Counted from the stretch's first letter, positions 26,797 to 36,398 are shown. The stretch: DNA of 64,000 nucleotides from Ignavibacteriaceae bacterium (GCA_023229425.1 JALNZG010000001.1:124001-188000); one strand, 5' to 3'. Numbers and translations: made by a program. Notes: generated by a model not told the origin, from the sequence alone.

Positions 26797-28167
26797 ATGA
26801 AGATAAAAACAACAACCTTGATTAGCGGACTCTTTTTGCTTCTCACCATAAATTCCACAATTCTTGCGGCAGAAGATAAAAAAGAAAAGTATCAGCCTTC
26901 AAAAGATGAATTGGCTTTTCTGGATACATTGCAGTATCGCTCATTTCTTTATTTTATTAATGAAGCCAATCCTAATAACGGTTTGGTGAAAGACCGCTCA
27001 ACAGGTACTTCACCGGCGAGTATGGCGGCAACAGGTTTTGGCATTCCTATCTGGGCACTTGGTGCAGAAAAAAAATGGATTTCCCGCGAGAAAGCCGCAC
27101 AGCTTACGCTTAATCTTTTCCGGTTTTTAATTAACTCCGAACAAAGTACAAACAGCAAAGCAACGGGTTATCAAGGTTTCTATTATCATTTCTTAGATTT
27201 TAATACCGGTAAACGAGTTTGGAATTGCGAACTTTCTTCTATTGATACCGGTTTGCTTCTTGCGGGTATTAGATTTGCCGCACAATACTATAATGGAGAT
27301 AATTCAACTGAAAAAGAAATTAGAAGTCTTGCGGAGGCTTTAACAAAGAGGATGAACTGGTCTTTCTTCGAAATAAAAAAAGAAGGGGAATTTAATCACA
27401 CTATTTCTTTAGGCTGGGATGAAAAAGGATTTAATTCACTTGGCTGGTGGGGTTATACGGAAGCATTGTTTTTATACATCCTAGCTGCCGGTGCCGATAT
27501 GCCGGATGTTGAGAAAGGGTATCAATCGTGGTTAAATTTTTATCAATGGCGCGAGCCGTATGGTAAAAATTCCGGGCATGTTGTTTTCCCTTCATTATTC
27601 GTCCATCAGTTTTCTTTGTTATGGCTTGATATGCGCGGATTAAAGGATAGTTATATGAAGAAAAAAGGGATTGATTATTTTGAAAATTCTCGCCGCGCAA
27701 CTTATGTACAGCAAAAATATGCAATTGATAATCCGAATGGTTGGAAGGGATATGATTCTTTGACGTGGGGTTTATCAGCCTGCGATGGACCGGAGAGCAA
27801 TAATAATTATGACGGGAAAGTGTTTTTCGGATATTCTGCGCGCGGAACATCGGGACCGGATTCTACTTTTGATGACGGAACCATTGCTCCTTATGCTGCA
27901 GGTTCTTCTATTCCTTTTGCTCCGGAGATTTGCATCCCGACATTAAAATCAATGTATGACCGATTTGCCGGTAAAGGCTTGTGGGGAAAATATGGTTTCC
28001 TGGATTCTTTCAATCTTACTTTGAACTGGATCGATAAAGACAATCTGGGAATTGATCAAGGTCCAATGCTGTTAATGATAGAAAATTACCGCAGCGGTTT
28101 TGTCTGGAAATATCTTATGAAAGATGAATATGTAAAAAAAGGATTAGCAAAGTTAGGATTCAACTAA
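26797..28167 (+). CDS. Exported glucoamylase-like family protein (GH144-type)
   Basis: 456 residues with a signal peptide ending STILAAEDK. The body is an (alpha/alpha)6 barrel of the family annotated as putative glucoamylase (Pfam PF10091), whose characterised members include GH144 endo-beta-1,2-glucanases. Family-like blocks are LVKDRSTGTSPASMAATGF, GYYGFYYHFLD-like QGFYYHFLDF, ELSSIDTGLLLAG and LGWWGYTEALFLYILAAG, and GPESNNNYDG. It probably cleaves beta-glucans outside the cytoplasm. No sorting domain, so it is periplasmic. It stands alone; downstream lies a repeat-filled gap. Confidence 0.85.
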   Translation: MKIKTTTLISGLFLLLTINSTILAAEDKKEKYQPSKDELAFLDTLQYRSFLYFINEANPNNGLVKDRSTGTSPASMAATGFGIPIWALGAEKKWISREKAAQLTLNLFRFLINSEQSTNSKATGYQGFYYHFLDFNTGKRVWNCELSSIDTGLLLAGIRFAAQYYNGDNSTEKEIRSLAEALTKRMNWSFFEIKKEGEFNHTISLGWDEKGFNSLGWWGYTEALFLYILAAGADMPDVEKGYQSWLNFYQWREPYGKNSGHVVFPSLFVHQFSLLWLDMRGLKDSYMKKKGIDYFENSRRATYVQQKYAIDNPNGWKGYDSLTWGLSACDGPESNNNYDGKVFFGYSARGTSGPDSTFDDGTIAPYAAGSSIPFAPEICIPTLKSMYDRFAGKGLWGKYGFLDSFNLTLNWIDKDNLGIDQGPMLLMIENYRSGFVWKYLMKDEYVKKGLAKLGFN

Positions 28168-28186
28168 CTGATTCTTTGTTTTTGTA

Positions 28187-28320
28187 ACTCATCTTACTCG
28201 GTTGCTAATGAAGAATCATCTTAATCATAATCGTAATCGTAATCTTACTCGTTTTTAGACAGCTTGTGCAGATTAAGAATACGATTAAGACATCAATTAT
28301 GTCTTATGCGTAACGTGAGT
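28187..28320. repeat. Diverged copy of the ACTCACCTTACGCA inverted-repeat element
   Basis: The left end ACTCATCTTACTCG (28187-28200) and right end TGCGTAACGTGAGT (28307-28320) are inverted repeats close to the ends of the intact element at 59306-59419 (three and one mismatches to that consensus). Flanks TTGTA and TAGTA could be a decayed target duplication. The inside holds TAATCATAATCGTAATCG-type simple repeats and no gene. Confidence 0.5.
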
Positions 28321-28454
28321 TAGTAATTAAATATTCACCGACTTCCTTCGATACAACTATCAGATAAATAGGAAGTAGAAAAAATAAGATCAACTAAACT
28401 TTTTCACTAATAAATATGTTCTAATGAACCATATAGGTTTGATAGAGGTTTTGT

Positions 28455-28751
28455 ATGAAAGAATTTATGGCAAGCATATCGCTCCCCGGATTAATTTCTG
28501 AGGAATATATTGAGTTGATTCCTGCGCAGAAAGAATATATCAGCAAACTTGTGAATCAAAAGAAAATAACTTCGTATGGATTATCAAGCGATAGAACGAA
28601 ACTTTGGATAACTTTTTCAGCGGAGTCGGAAGCGGAGGTCTGGCGGTTGATCGCCGGATTTTCACTGTATAAATATATGGAAGTTGAAATTGACGAATTG
28701 CTTTTCCACGAGAACACAAAACTTTTCTTCCCGCAACTCTCTTTAAATTAA
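28455..28751 (+). CDS. Small muconolactone-isomerase-like ferredoxin-fold protein
   Basis: 98 residues with AGAGG upstream of the ATG. The pattern (PAQKEYISKLVNQKKITSYG, SSDRTKLWITFSAESEAEV, SLYKYMEVEIDELLF) matches the dimeric alpha+beta-barrel fold of muconolactone isomerase and YciI-like proteins. In isolation this is probably not a catabolic isomerase; the function is unknown. Its stop codon directly abuts a 30-nt palindrome. Confidence 0.7.
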   Translation: MKEFMASISLPGLISEEYIELIPAQKEYISKLVNQKKITSYGLSSDRTKLWITFSAESEAEVWRLIAGFSLYKYMEVEIDELLFHENTKLFFPQLSLN

Positions 28752-28781
28752 CGTAGAGACTTGCTATAGCAAGTCTCTACG
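28752..28781. repeat. 30-nt perfect palindrome, REP-like (GTAGAGAC ends)
   Basis: C, GTAGAGAC, TTGCTATAGCAA, GTCTCTAC, G: perfectly self-complementary with no loop. It begins on the base after the TAA of the rightward gene and contains the TAG stop of the leftward kinase (28777-28779). It may act as a terminator for both. It has the same 8-nt ends and the same 28-nt length as the unit inside the coding sequence at 51500-51527. Confidence 0.9.
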
Positions 28782-31700
28782 ATGCTTTGGGAATAGTGAA
28801 ATGGAATTTTGTACCTTTCCCTAATTCACTTTCAACCGAAATTGTTCCGCCGTGCTTTTCAACGAGTTCTTTGCAGAGCAAAAGTCCCAAACCTGTTCCC
28901 GATTCATCTTTCGTTCCCTTAGTTGAAAAATGCTCATCAATTTTGAACAATTTCACTAAATCTTTCTCTCTTAATCCAACTCCGTTATCAGCAACGGTAA
29001 TTTCCATGTAATCATTTTTCTCAAGCGAAGAAATAGCGATGACCCCGGAATCATTTGTGAATTTTACGGCATTAGAAACTAAATTTTGTAAAACCGAATT
29101 AAGCATATTCATATCTGCAAAAACATAACTTCTTTGTGGAACGGAACTAATTAGCTGTAAATTTTTCTTCGAGGCTGTTGGATTTATTAAGTTTATAACA
29201 CTTTCAGAAAGATGGAATAAGTCAAGTTTTTCAGTTTTATACTCCATTCTTCCTGATTGCAGGCGTGACCAATCAAGTAAGTTTTCTATTAAGCGGTACA
29301 CATCCTTTGTAGTTGTCCGGATCATCTTTAGGTATTGTATTATTTGGTCGTCCGACATTTCGGAATAATCTTCCAGAAGAATTTCAGATAGACCAAGCAA
29401 ACCCTGGAATGGACTTTTCAGATCGTGCGCAACGATAGAAAAGAATTTGTCTTTGCTTTTATTAAGTTCTGTAAGCTCTTCCAGGTAAATTTTGATTTTT
29501 TCTTCAGAAAGTTTTCTTTCGCTTATATTACGGAAGATACTAAGCAAATAATTCTCATCATCGGAAATTTCAACAAACGAATTTATAACTTCAAGCCACA
29601 CGTTTGAGTTGTCCCATAGTCGTAATTTTCGTTCATAATGAAGAGGAATGGTTTTTGACGTTAGATTTTTACTTCCCTTCAAAATGAAATCTGCGTGAAG
29701 ACTCTCATGATAGATTGTTGAATAATGTTTGCCGATTAATTCTTCCTGAGGTTTTTTTACTATCTCGCAAAACGCTTTATTTACAGAACGGATAATTCCG
29801 TTGTCATCAATAACCCGCATGCCGTCAAAAGAATTTTCCCAGATAGAACGGAAATGATTTTCTGATTTCCGGATTTCCAATTCATTCTTTTTCTCTTCAG
29901 TTATATCTTCGACAATTCCCATTCCGCCAATTACTTTTTTATTTGTATCATACAAAGGAGTAGTTTTAATAGTAGCATAAATAGAAGTGTTGCTTGTTGT
30001 TGCGTTGTACCAGCCTTCAGAGACGGCAGTTTCTCCATTGAGCGCTTTTTCAATTGCAGGGGAAATTGATTTATCACTCAAAGATTTCATGTCTAATCCG
30101 ATGAGTTTCTCGCGTGTGGATTGAAGTATTTCCGTAAATTTTTGGTTGCATGCGGAAATCGTTTGGTCAGAATTAAAAATAAAAAATCCGATAGGTGAAT
30201 GTTCAAACATGAAGCGGTATTTCTCTTCACTTTTTCTGCTTTTTTCCTCAAGGTTTTTTAATTCGGTTACATCGTGAGAAATACCTACAATTCCTTTAAT
30301 TGTTCCATCTTCGGATAAGAGGGGAACTTTTGTTGCTGAAACCCATCGGTAGTTTCCATCAGAGGTACGAATATTTTCAAGCTTTCCTATCATCGGTTTG
30401 CCGGTTCGAATAATATTTTGTTCATCAATCAATGCCGCAGATGCATGACTTTTTTGGAAAAAATCAAAGTCGGTTTTTCCTTCGGCGTCGGATTCATTGT
30501 TTAATCCGAGTATTTTTTTCTGAGCAGCATTAATGCGGATAAAACGGCTTTTTTCATCTTTAAAATAAATCGTATCGGGAATGTCGTTCATAAGATTTCG
30601 CAGTAAATCGCCTTCATGCTGAAGCCTCTGTTCGGCTTCTTTTCTTTCGGTAATATCATTGGCAATAACTAAAATCCGGTTTTTTCCGCCGGCTAAAGTA
30701 ACCTTTAACTCACGCAGTTCTAAAATTCTTTTAATACCGTCTCTTCCGATATTTTCAACTTCTTGAATTAAAATTTCTCCGCTTAAAATTCGTTTTATAT
30801 TTTCTTCAATTTTATTGCGAAATTTTGGGCTGGCAAAAAGAGCCACCGATTTCCCGATCAACTCTTCCGCAGTAAATCCGATTGAATTGCTATAGGCTTT
30901 GTTCACTTCTAAAATTGTCCCCGTTTCGTCTTCAAGCAGAATACCGACGGGCGAGATGTCGAAAAGCACTGAGTAGAGTTTTTCCCCGCGAGCCAACTCT
31001 TCCATTTCATTTTTCGAGTTGGTTACGTCTCTTGAAATACCGATTAAGCCGATAATCTCCCCCGCAGGATTAAAGATGGGAACTTTTGTAGTAAGCATCC
31101 ACACATCCTTACCGTCTTTAAAATATTTTAGATGATCCATTCTGTTGAGGATCATTTTGCCGGTTTGAAGAATTTCAGCATCTTCCTTTGCAATCAATTC
31201 TGAAAAAGATTGTGGTACAAGTTGGGAAGTCTTTTTGCTTTCAGTTTCCCCGAAGAAATTCATTAAGGCTTTATTAATGGATAAGAATTTCCCCTGTTTA
31301 TCTTTTATGTAAACATAATCGGGAAGATGTTGCATTAAGCTATGGAACAGTTCATTGTTGAAAAATAATTTCTGCTCAATATGGTTTCGTTCTTTTGCCT
31401 CCCGCAAAAAAATGATGATACATTTTTCTTCATTCAGTTCTTCAACCAATCCGGTAACATCCATAGCTAATGTTGAACCGTCCTTACAAAGAAATTTCTG
31501 TCCTGCAAGCACCGCATCAAAGGCATGTAATTCTTTTAATATATTTTCGACCGTTGTCTCGTGGTCATCAGGGAAAAGCGTTGAGAAGTTTTTCCCGACC
31601 AATTCATCCGCGTTGTAGCCAAGTGTTCTGGTTGCACATTCGTTGATTTCTAAGATTGTTCTCGATGTTGCATTGAGAATAAAGATGGCATCAACCGAGT

Positions 31701-31797
31701 GATGAAACACTGAATGATAAACGACCTCCTGTAAAGACTGCGAGAATGTTTTTTGTCTCTTGGCAAGTTTTTTTTTCACTTTTACTTTCTTTTTCAT
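28777..31797 (-). CDS. Cytoplasmic sensor histidine kinase with six PAS domains
   Basis: 1006 residues, no membrane helix. Six PAS units can be followed from about residue 28 to 740 (for example IFILNATSRTILEINECAT; YIKDKQGKFLSINKA; YFKDEKSRFIRINAA), then HisKA (FFSIVAHDLKSPFQGLLGL, His in HDLKSP) and HATPase (NLVSNAVKF, DNGVGL, GTGLGLLL). There is no receiver domain, so it must signal to a separate regulator. PAS6 is close to PAS9 of the giant kinase at 18640. Its stop codon is inside a palindrome. Confidence 0.93.
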   Translation of the reverse strand: MKKKVKVKKKLAKRQKTFSQSLQEVVYHSVFHHSVDAIFILNATSRTILEINECATRTLGYNADELVGKNFSTLFPDDHETTVENILKELHAFDAVLAGQKFLCKDGSTLAMDVTGLVEELNEEKCIIIFLREAKERNHIEQKLFFNNELFHSLMQHLPDYVYIKDKQGKFLSINKALMNFFGETESKKTSQLVPQSFSELIAKEDAEILQTGKMILNRMDHLKYFKDGKDVWMLTTKVPIFNPAGEIIGLIGISRDVTNSKNEMEELARGEKLYSVLFDISPVGILLEDETGTILEVNKAYSNSIGFTAEELIGKSVALFASPKFRNKIEENIKRILSGEILIQEVENIGRDGIKRILELRELKVTLAGGKNRILVIANDITERKEAEQRLQHEGDLLRNLMNDIPDTIYFKDEKSRFIRINAAQKKILGLNNESDAEGKTDFDFFQKSHASAALIDEQNIIRTGKPMIGKLENIRTSDGNYRWVSATKVPLLSEDGTIKGIVGISHDVTELKNLEEKSRKSEEKYRFMFEHSPIGFFIFNSDQTISACNQKFTEILQSTREKLIGLDMKSLSDKSISPAIEKALNGETAVSEGWYNATTSNTSIYATIKTTPLYDTNKKVIGGMGIVEDITEEKKNELEIRKSENHFRSIWENSFDGMRVIDDNGIIRSVNKAFCEIVKKPQEELIGKHYSTIYHESLHADFILKGSKNLTSKTIPLHYERKLRLWDNSNVWLEVINSFVEISDDENYLLSIFRNISERKLSEEKIKIYLEELTELNKSKDKFFSIVAHDLKSPFQGLLGLSEILLEDYSEMSDDQIIQYLKMIRTTTKDVYRLIENLLDWSRLQSGRMEYKTEKLDLFHLSESVINLINPTASKKNLQLISSVPQRSYVFADMNMLNSVLQNLVSNAVKFTNDSGVIAISSLEKNDYMEITVADNGVGLREKDLVKLFKIDEHFSTKGTKDESGTGLGLLLCKELVEKHGGTISVESELGKGTKFHFTIPKAS

Positions 31798-31938
31798 TTT
31801 AATTTTCCCGGAAAAAGAACCCTATTCCTTTTCCTTTTGTATTCCTCCATTAAAAAAAAGTTGAACCAATTGGAATTATTGTCGAAAATATAAGAAAAAA
31901 CTTAAGGAAAGTAGAAAAAAAATCGTACTGCTAAAAAA

Positions 31939-32964
31939 TTAGATGAAGATCCCCGGAATTATAGTACCGCAAACCCGGCATTTATTCTTGGCTAAATTAT
32001 TTGATGTTACCACGTGCCAATCTCGTTCAATCAATTTAGTTTTACAACAATGGCAAAACGATGTTTGTCCTTCTTTATAATGGATGTTCCCGGTGTAGCA
32101 ATATTTAATTCCACTCTGCATAGCTAATTTTCTTGCAGTAAAAAGTGTTTCCGGCGGTGTTTTGGGTTTATGGAGTAATTTAAAATCGGGGTGAAACGCA
32201 GTAAAATGAAGCGGTACTTCATCACCAAGATTTATTAAAATCCATTCGATCATACGTTTTAATTCATCTAATGAATCATTTTCGCCTGGAATTAGCAATG
32301 TCGTAATTTCTAACCAAACGTTGGTTTCGTTTTTTAGCCAGAGTAACGTTTCAAGAATATTCTCCAGATGAGAAAAAGTAAGCTTATGATAAAAAATTTC
32401 CGAGAAGGCTTTTAAGTCCACATTAGCGGCATCAATAAATTGATAAACTTCTTTCCGTGCTTGTTTATCAATGTATCCAGCTGTAACCATTACCGTCTTA
32501 ATTTTTTCTTTTCTGGCAATTTTAGAAATATCAATTACGTATTCTCCAAAAATAGTGGGATCGTTGTAGGTAAAAGCGATTGACGGGACTTTTTGCTTTT
32601 TTGCAAGTTGAACAACATCTTCCGGTGAAGCATAAAAAGAATTGCTGTCGTCCATCCTTGCTTTGCTCATCGTCCAATTTTGGCAGAATTTACAGCCAAG
32701 ATTACATCCGGCAGTTCCGAAACTGAGAATTTCGCTCCCGGGTAAAAAATGGTTCAATGGTTTTTTTTCGATCGGGTCAATTGCAAATCCGGTTGGTCTT
32801 CCATATCCGAGTGAATAAAGTTTCCCACCTATATTTTTTCTTATAAAACAAAAACCACTTTGTCCCTCACCGATCGTACAATAACGTGGACAAAGAGTGC
32901 AAAGTAATTTGCCTTTCTCCCGTTTCCACCATTTGGCTTCATATAAATGATTTTCTTTTTGCAT
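31939..32964 (-). CDS. amrS: AmmeMemoRadiSam-type radical SAM enzyme
   Basis: About 341 residues. The ATG at 32964 is preferred to the TTG at 32973, although neither has a clear ribosome-binding site. The N-terminal block CTLCPRYCTIGEGQSGFCF is followed by the radical SAM cluster CNLGCKFCQNW (CxxxCxxC) and the family stretch PSIAFTYNDPTIFGEY. This is the AmrS family, related to pyruvate-formate-lyase activating enzymes, usually found with AMMECR1 and Memo homologues; neither is next to it here. The C terminus has a Cys-pair zinc-ribbon-like end (CHCCKTK and CRVCGT). The substrate is not known for the family. Confidence 0.9.
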   Translation of the reverse strand: MQKENHLYEAKWWKREKGKLLCTLCPRYCTIGEGQSGFCFIRKNIGGKLYSLGYGRPTGFAIDPIEKKPLNHFLPGSEILSFGTAGCNLGCKFCQNWTMSKARMDDSNSFYASPEDVVQLAKKQKVPSIAFTYNDPTIFGEYVIDISKIARKEKIKTVMVTAGYIDKQARKEVYQFIDAANVDLKAFSEIFYHKLTFSHLENILETLLWLKNETNVWLEITTLLIPGENDSLDELKRMIEWILINLGDEVPLHFTAFHPDFKLLHKPKTPPETLFTARKLAMQSGIKYCYTGNIHYKEGQTSFCHCCKTKLIERDWHVVTSNNLAKNKCRVCGTIIPGIFI

Positions 32965-33106
32965 CTTTTTCAATAGTAAATTACTTTATCAATCATTAAA
33001 AAGAAACAGAGAAATTTGGAGGAGGGAACACAAAAGTCCAGGCTTTTCAACTTTGCTTTTCTTATATTTGAGGGAGAATCTTTTTCAAACATCGCGAATA
33101 AACCTT

Positions 33107-34456
33107 ATGAACGAACCTAAAATCAGCATTGGAATTCTTTTTGAGAAATCCATAAAATTTGAATTGCACGGAAACTTTCGCATCAAGGGAAGCCAGCAGT
33201 TTTTAAGCGGAATTTGTAAAGCAAAAGTTATTAACGATAAAATAGAATTAACTAAAAATGATACTTCATTTCAATTTGAAAATGAAATTTTGTTGGTTCC
33301 GTCAAATCATCCTACCGAACATTTTACTTTGCGGGATGTTATCATCGGCGTGAAATTTCATTGGGAAAGGAAAGAAAAACAGAGTTTCAAAGGCTGGTTG
33401 AAACTGCTTCGCATAGGTAATAAAATTCATGCGATAAATATTGTTCCGTTAGAAGAATATTTAACCAGCGTTATCTCTTCTGAAATGAGCGCCAAAGGGA
33501 CGCTTCAGTTACTAAAAGCCCACGCAATTGTTTCCAGAAGCTGGGTGATGGCACAGCTTATAAAAGCAAAAAAAATTAAAAAAGAAAATCTTGCCCACGA
33601 GACTGAAAAGAAAAACAACGATGAACTTATTCGTTGGTACGACCGTGAAGATCATGAACACTTTGATGTATGCGCCGATGATCATTGCCAACGGTATCAA
33701 GGGATAACAAAAATTTATACAGACATCTCAAAACAAGCGGTGAACCAAACCCGCGGGTTAGTCTTGATGAACAACGACGAGCCTAGCGAGATTTGCGATG
33801 CGCGGTTTTCTAAATCATGCGGCGGTATTTCAGAAGCATTTGAAAATGTTTGGGAGCCGGTTCATCATGATTATCTCATTCCGGTTGTGGATTACAAATA
33901 CGAACCGGAAAATTATACCATAGATTTTTCTAAAGAACGGAATGCTCGAAAATGGATTCTCTCTTCGCCGCCGGCATTTTGCAATACAACAGACAAGCAA
34001 ATTCTCTCTCAAGTATTAATTGATTATGACCAGGAGACAACCGATTTTTTCCGTTGGAAAGTTGAGTACAATCAAACAGAGTTAACTGAACTTATCAAAG
34101 AAAAAAGCGGAATTGATTTTGGCGATATTCTTGATTTTATTCCAATCCAACGTGGTGCTTCTGCTCGATTGATAAAATTAAAAGTTATCGGTACAAAAAA
34201 AACATTTATCATTGGAAAGGAATTGGAAATCAGGAAACTCCTTTCCAAAACACATTTATACAGTTCGGCGATAGTGTTTGATAAAATGGATGAAGTAAAC
34301 GGCGTACCGCAAAAATTTGTTCTCCATGGCGCAGGATGGGGACATGGAGTCGGACTTTGTCAAATCGGAGCAGCGTTAATGGCTCAGTCGGGTTTCTTCT
34401 TTGATGAAATTCTTTCCCATTATTACAAAAACACAACTCTGAAAAAAAACTATTAA
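33107..34456 (+). CDS. SpoIID/LytB-domain protein
   Basis: 450 residues from the ATG at 33107 (MNEPKISIGILFE); the upstream extension to 33053 looks non-coding. SpoIID-type proteins bind or cleave denuded glycan strands of peptidoglycan. The core is seen at LEEYLTSVISSEM and LLKAHAIVSRSWVMAQL (catalytic Glu expected in SSEM), CQRYQGI, AVNQTRGLVL, FSKSCGG, and the closing GAGWGHGVGLCQIGAALMA. No signal peptide is visible, which is odd for a cell-wall protein. It precedes a GT4 gene and a phosphatase gene, but a repeat lies between them. Confidence 0.87.
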   Translation: MNEPKISIGILFEKSIKFELHGNFRIKGSQQFLSGICKAKVINDKIELTKNDTSFQFENEILLVPSNHPTEHFTLRDVIIGVKFHWERKEKQSFKGWLKLLRIGNKIHAINIVPLEEYLTSVISSEMSAKGTLQLLKAHAIVSRSWVMAQLIKAKKIKKENLAHETEKKNNDELIRWYDREDHEHFDVCADDHCQRYQGITKIYTDISKQAVNQTRGLVLMNNDEPSEICDARFSKSCGGISEAFENVWEPVHHDYLIPVVDYKYEPENYTIDFSKERNARKWILSSPPAFCNTTDKQILSQVLIDYDQETTDFFRWKVEYNQTELTELIKEKSGIDFGDILDFIPIQRGASARLIKLKVIGTKKTFIIGKELEIRKLLSKTHLYSSAIVFDKMDEVNGVPQKFVLHGAGWGHGVGLCQIGAALMAQSGFFFDEILSHYYKNTTLKKNY

Positions 34457-34463
34457 TTATTTA

Positions 34464-34522
34464 AGAACTGATTACTTCCGCCAAAAGCGGATCAGCCTTT
34501 GGCTGAGATAACTGACAACTAA
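34464..34522 (+). repeat. Twin-hairpin leader element, copy 3
   Basis: In the gene direction: AACTGATTACTTCCGCC, then AAAA, GCGGATCAGCC, TTT, GGCTGAGATAACTG. It is the reverse complement of the copies at 14679 and 16878 on the + strand, so it has the same orientation to its downstream gene, whose start codon is 24 nt beyond the CTGAG. Confidence 0.85.
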
Positions 34523-34531
34523 AAACTTACA

Positions 34532-35653
34532 ATGAAAATTCTCTATTCATGTTTATCAAAAAGCTGGGGCGGTATGGAAATGTTTACGCTTACAGCAGTT
34601 CAACAGTTGTTAAAGCGGAATATTGAAGTTGAACTTTTATGTTTTGAAAATTCGCGTCTTCACAAAGTAGCGGAAAAACAAAATATTATTCTGCACACAT
34701 TAAAAGCATCAGGATATTTTCATCCGGTGCAATCGTTCAATCTTTCAAGCATTATCCGAAACGGAAAATTCAATCTTATCCATACGCAGGCATCAAAAGA
34801 TTTGTGGCTGCTTGTTCCGGCATTAAAAATTATCGGAAGCAAAATTCCGCTTTTTTTAACGAAACAAGTCGGTTCGTTCATTGTTAAAAAAGATAAACTG
34901 CATCAATGGATTTACAACCGCATAACCTATGCTCTTGCAATCAGCGAAGTGATAAAAAGAAATTTGCTTGACACTTGTCCCATAACTGAAGATAAAATTC
35001 TTTTACTTCACAATGCGGTTGATACGAAAAGATTTGATCCGGAGAAAATTGATAAACACAAAGTGAGAAAAGAATTTTGTTTTACTGATGATGAAATTGT
35101 ACTCGGAATGCTTGCACGGTTTAGCCCGGGAAAAGGACACGAAGAAATTTTATTCGCCGCTGAAAAATTGAGCAAGAAGTTTTCCAATTTGAAATTTTTT
35201 ATTGTTGGCGAAGCAAGCCGGGGAGAAGAAGCGTATGCCAATCAAATTAAAAAGCTTGCCGATGATTATAATTTGAAAAATATCGTTTTTGGGGGTTTCC
35301 GTTCCGACACGCCTGAAGTGCTGGCGGCGCTTGATATTTTTTGCTTCCCGTCTCACTCGGAAGCTTTTGGCATTGCGTTAGTTGAGGCAATGGCGATGGG
35401 CATTCCGTCAGTCTGTTCCAACTCAGATGGAATTCTTGACATCGCAATTGATGGAGAAACTTCGTTTCTGTTTGAGAAGAAAAACGGAAACGATTTAGCC
35501 GAAAAACTTGAACAACTTATTTCATCAAAAGAAAAAAGAGAACAGTTCGGGAAATTATCAAGAGAAAGAGCCGTTAAGTTTTTCGATTTGGATTATCTCA
35601 CCGAGAAAGTAATTTCAATTTATGAACAAGCGTTAAAGAAAAACCATGAATGA
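34532..35653 (+). CDS. Family 4 glycosyltransferase
   Basis: 373 residues, GT-B fold, retaining. The N-terminal half starts SKSWGGMEMFTL; the C-terminal half has the nucleotide-sugar site LGMLARFSPGKGHEEIL and the EX7E motif in SEAFGIALVEAMAMGIPSVCS. Likely a cytoplasmic enzyme of cell-envelope glycan or glycolipid assembly. It overlaps the next gene by 8 nt, so the two are translated together. Confidence 0.92.
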   Translation: MKILYSCLSKSWGGMEMFTLTAVQQLLKRNIEVELLCFENSRLHKVAEKQNIILHTLKASGYFHPVQSFNLSSIIRNGKFNLIHTQASKDLWLLVPALKIIGSKIPLFLTKQVGSFIVKKDKLHQWIYNRITYALAISEVIKRNLLDTCPITEDKILLLHNAVDTKRFDPEKIDKHKVRKEFCFTDDEIVLGMLARFSPGKGHEEILFAAEKLSKKFSNLKFFIVGEASRGEEAYANQIKKLADDYNLKNIVFGGFRSDTPEVLAALDIFCFPSHSEAFGIALVEAMAMGIPSVCSNSDGILDIAIDGETSFLFEKKNGNDLAEKLEQLISSKEKREQFGKLSRERAVKFFDLDYLTEKVISIYEQALKKNHE

Positions 35654-36398
35654 ATTAAAAAAATTCTCTAAACATTTGGCTGATGAATCGGGAAAAATCA
35701 TCCGAAGCTATTTCCGCACACACGTTTCGGTTGATTCTAAGGCAGATGAATCGCCTGTTACCATAGCTGATAAAACCGCTGAAGAAAAAATGCGTGAACT
35801 GATAATGAAAGAATATCCGCAGCATGGAATTATTGGTGAGGAATTTGGAACACACAACGAAACCGCAGAATACAAATGGATCCTCGATCCGATTGACGGA
35901 ACAAAAAGTTTTATTACCGGAACAGTTACGTTCGGAACGTTGATCGCGTTAACTAAAAATGGCGAACCGATCCTTGGAGTGATCAATCAACCTGTATTAG
36001 ATGAATTTCTCATCGGAGACAATAATTCGTGCGAACTAAACGGAGTAAAAACCGAAGTAAGAAAATGCACTTCACTTTCCGAGGCAACGCTTTTAACCAC
36101 CGATCATTTGAACATTGAAAAATATCAGGATGCAAAAAAGTTTAATGAGCTTATCCACCGAGTAAAACTTTACCGCAATTGGGGCGACTGTTACGGTTAT
36201 TATTTAGTTGCTACCGGTTACGCAGATATTATGATCGATCCGATAATGAATATCTGGGATTCCTCGGCCGTCATTCCAATTATCCGCGGTGCGAAAGGAA
36301 CAATCACTGATTATCATGGGAATGATGCCGCAAAAGGTGAAAGTATTATAGCATCAAGTTCGGAAATTCATCAAGAGATTCTCAGACTACTTATCTAG
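35646..36398 (+). CDS. hisN: Inositol monophosphatase-family phosphatase, histidinol-phosphatase-like
   Basis: 250 residues. The metal-binding motifs of the family are all present: GEEFG (Glu of the first site), DPIDGTKSF (Asp-x-Ile-Asp-Gly) and WDSSAVIPIIRGAKG near the end. The closing pattern and GDCYGYYLVATGYADIMID are those of HisN-type histidinol-phosphatases, which complete an early dephosphorylation step in histidine synthesis. No other his gene is near. Coupling to a GT4 gene leaves open a sugar-phosphate substrate instead. Confidence 0.85.
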   Translation: MNELKKFSKHLADESGKIIRSYFRTHVSVDSKADESPVTIADKTAEEKMRELIMKEYPQHGIIGEEFGTHNETAEYKWILDPIDGTKSFITGTVTFGTLIALTKNGEPILGVINQPVLDEFLIGDNNSCELNGVKTEVRKCTSLSEATLLTTDHLNIEKYQDAKKFNELIHRVKLYRNWGDCYGYYLVATGYADIMIDPIMNIWDSSAVIPIIRGAKGTITDYHGNDAAKGESIIASSSEIHQEILRLLI

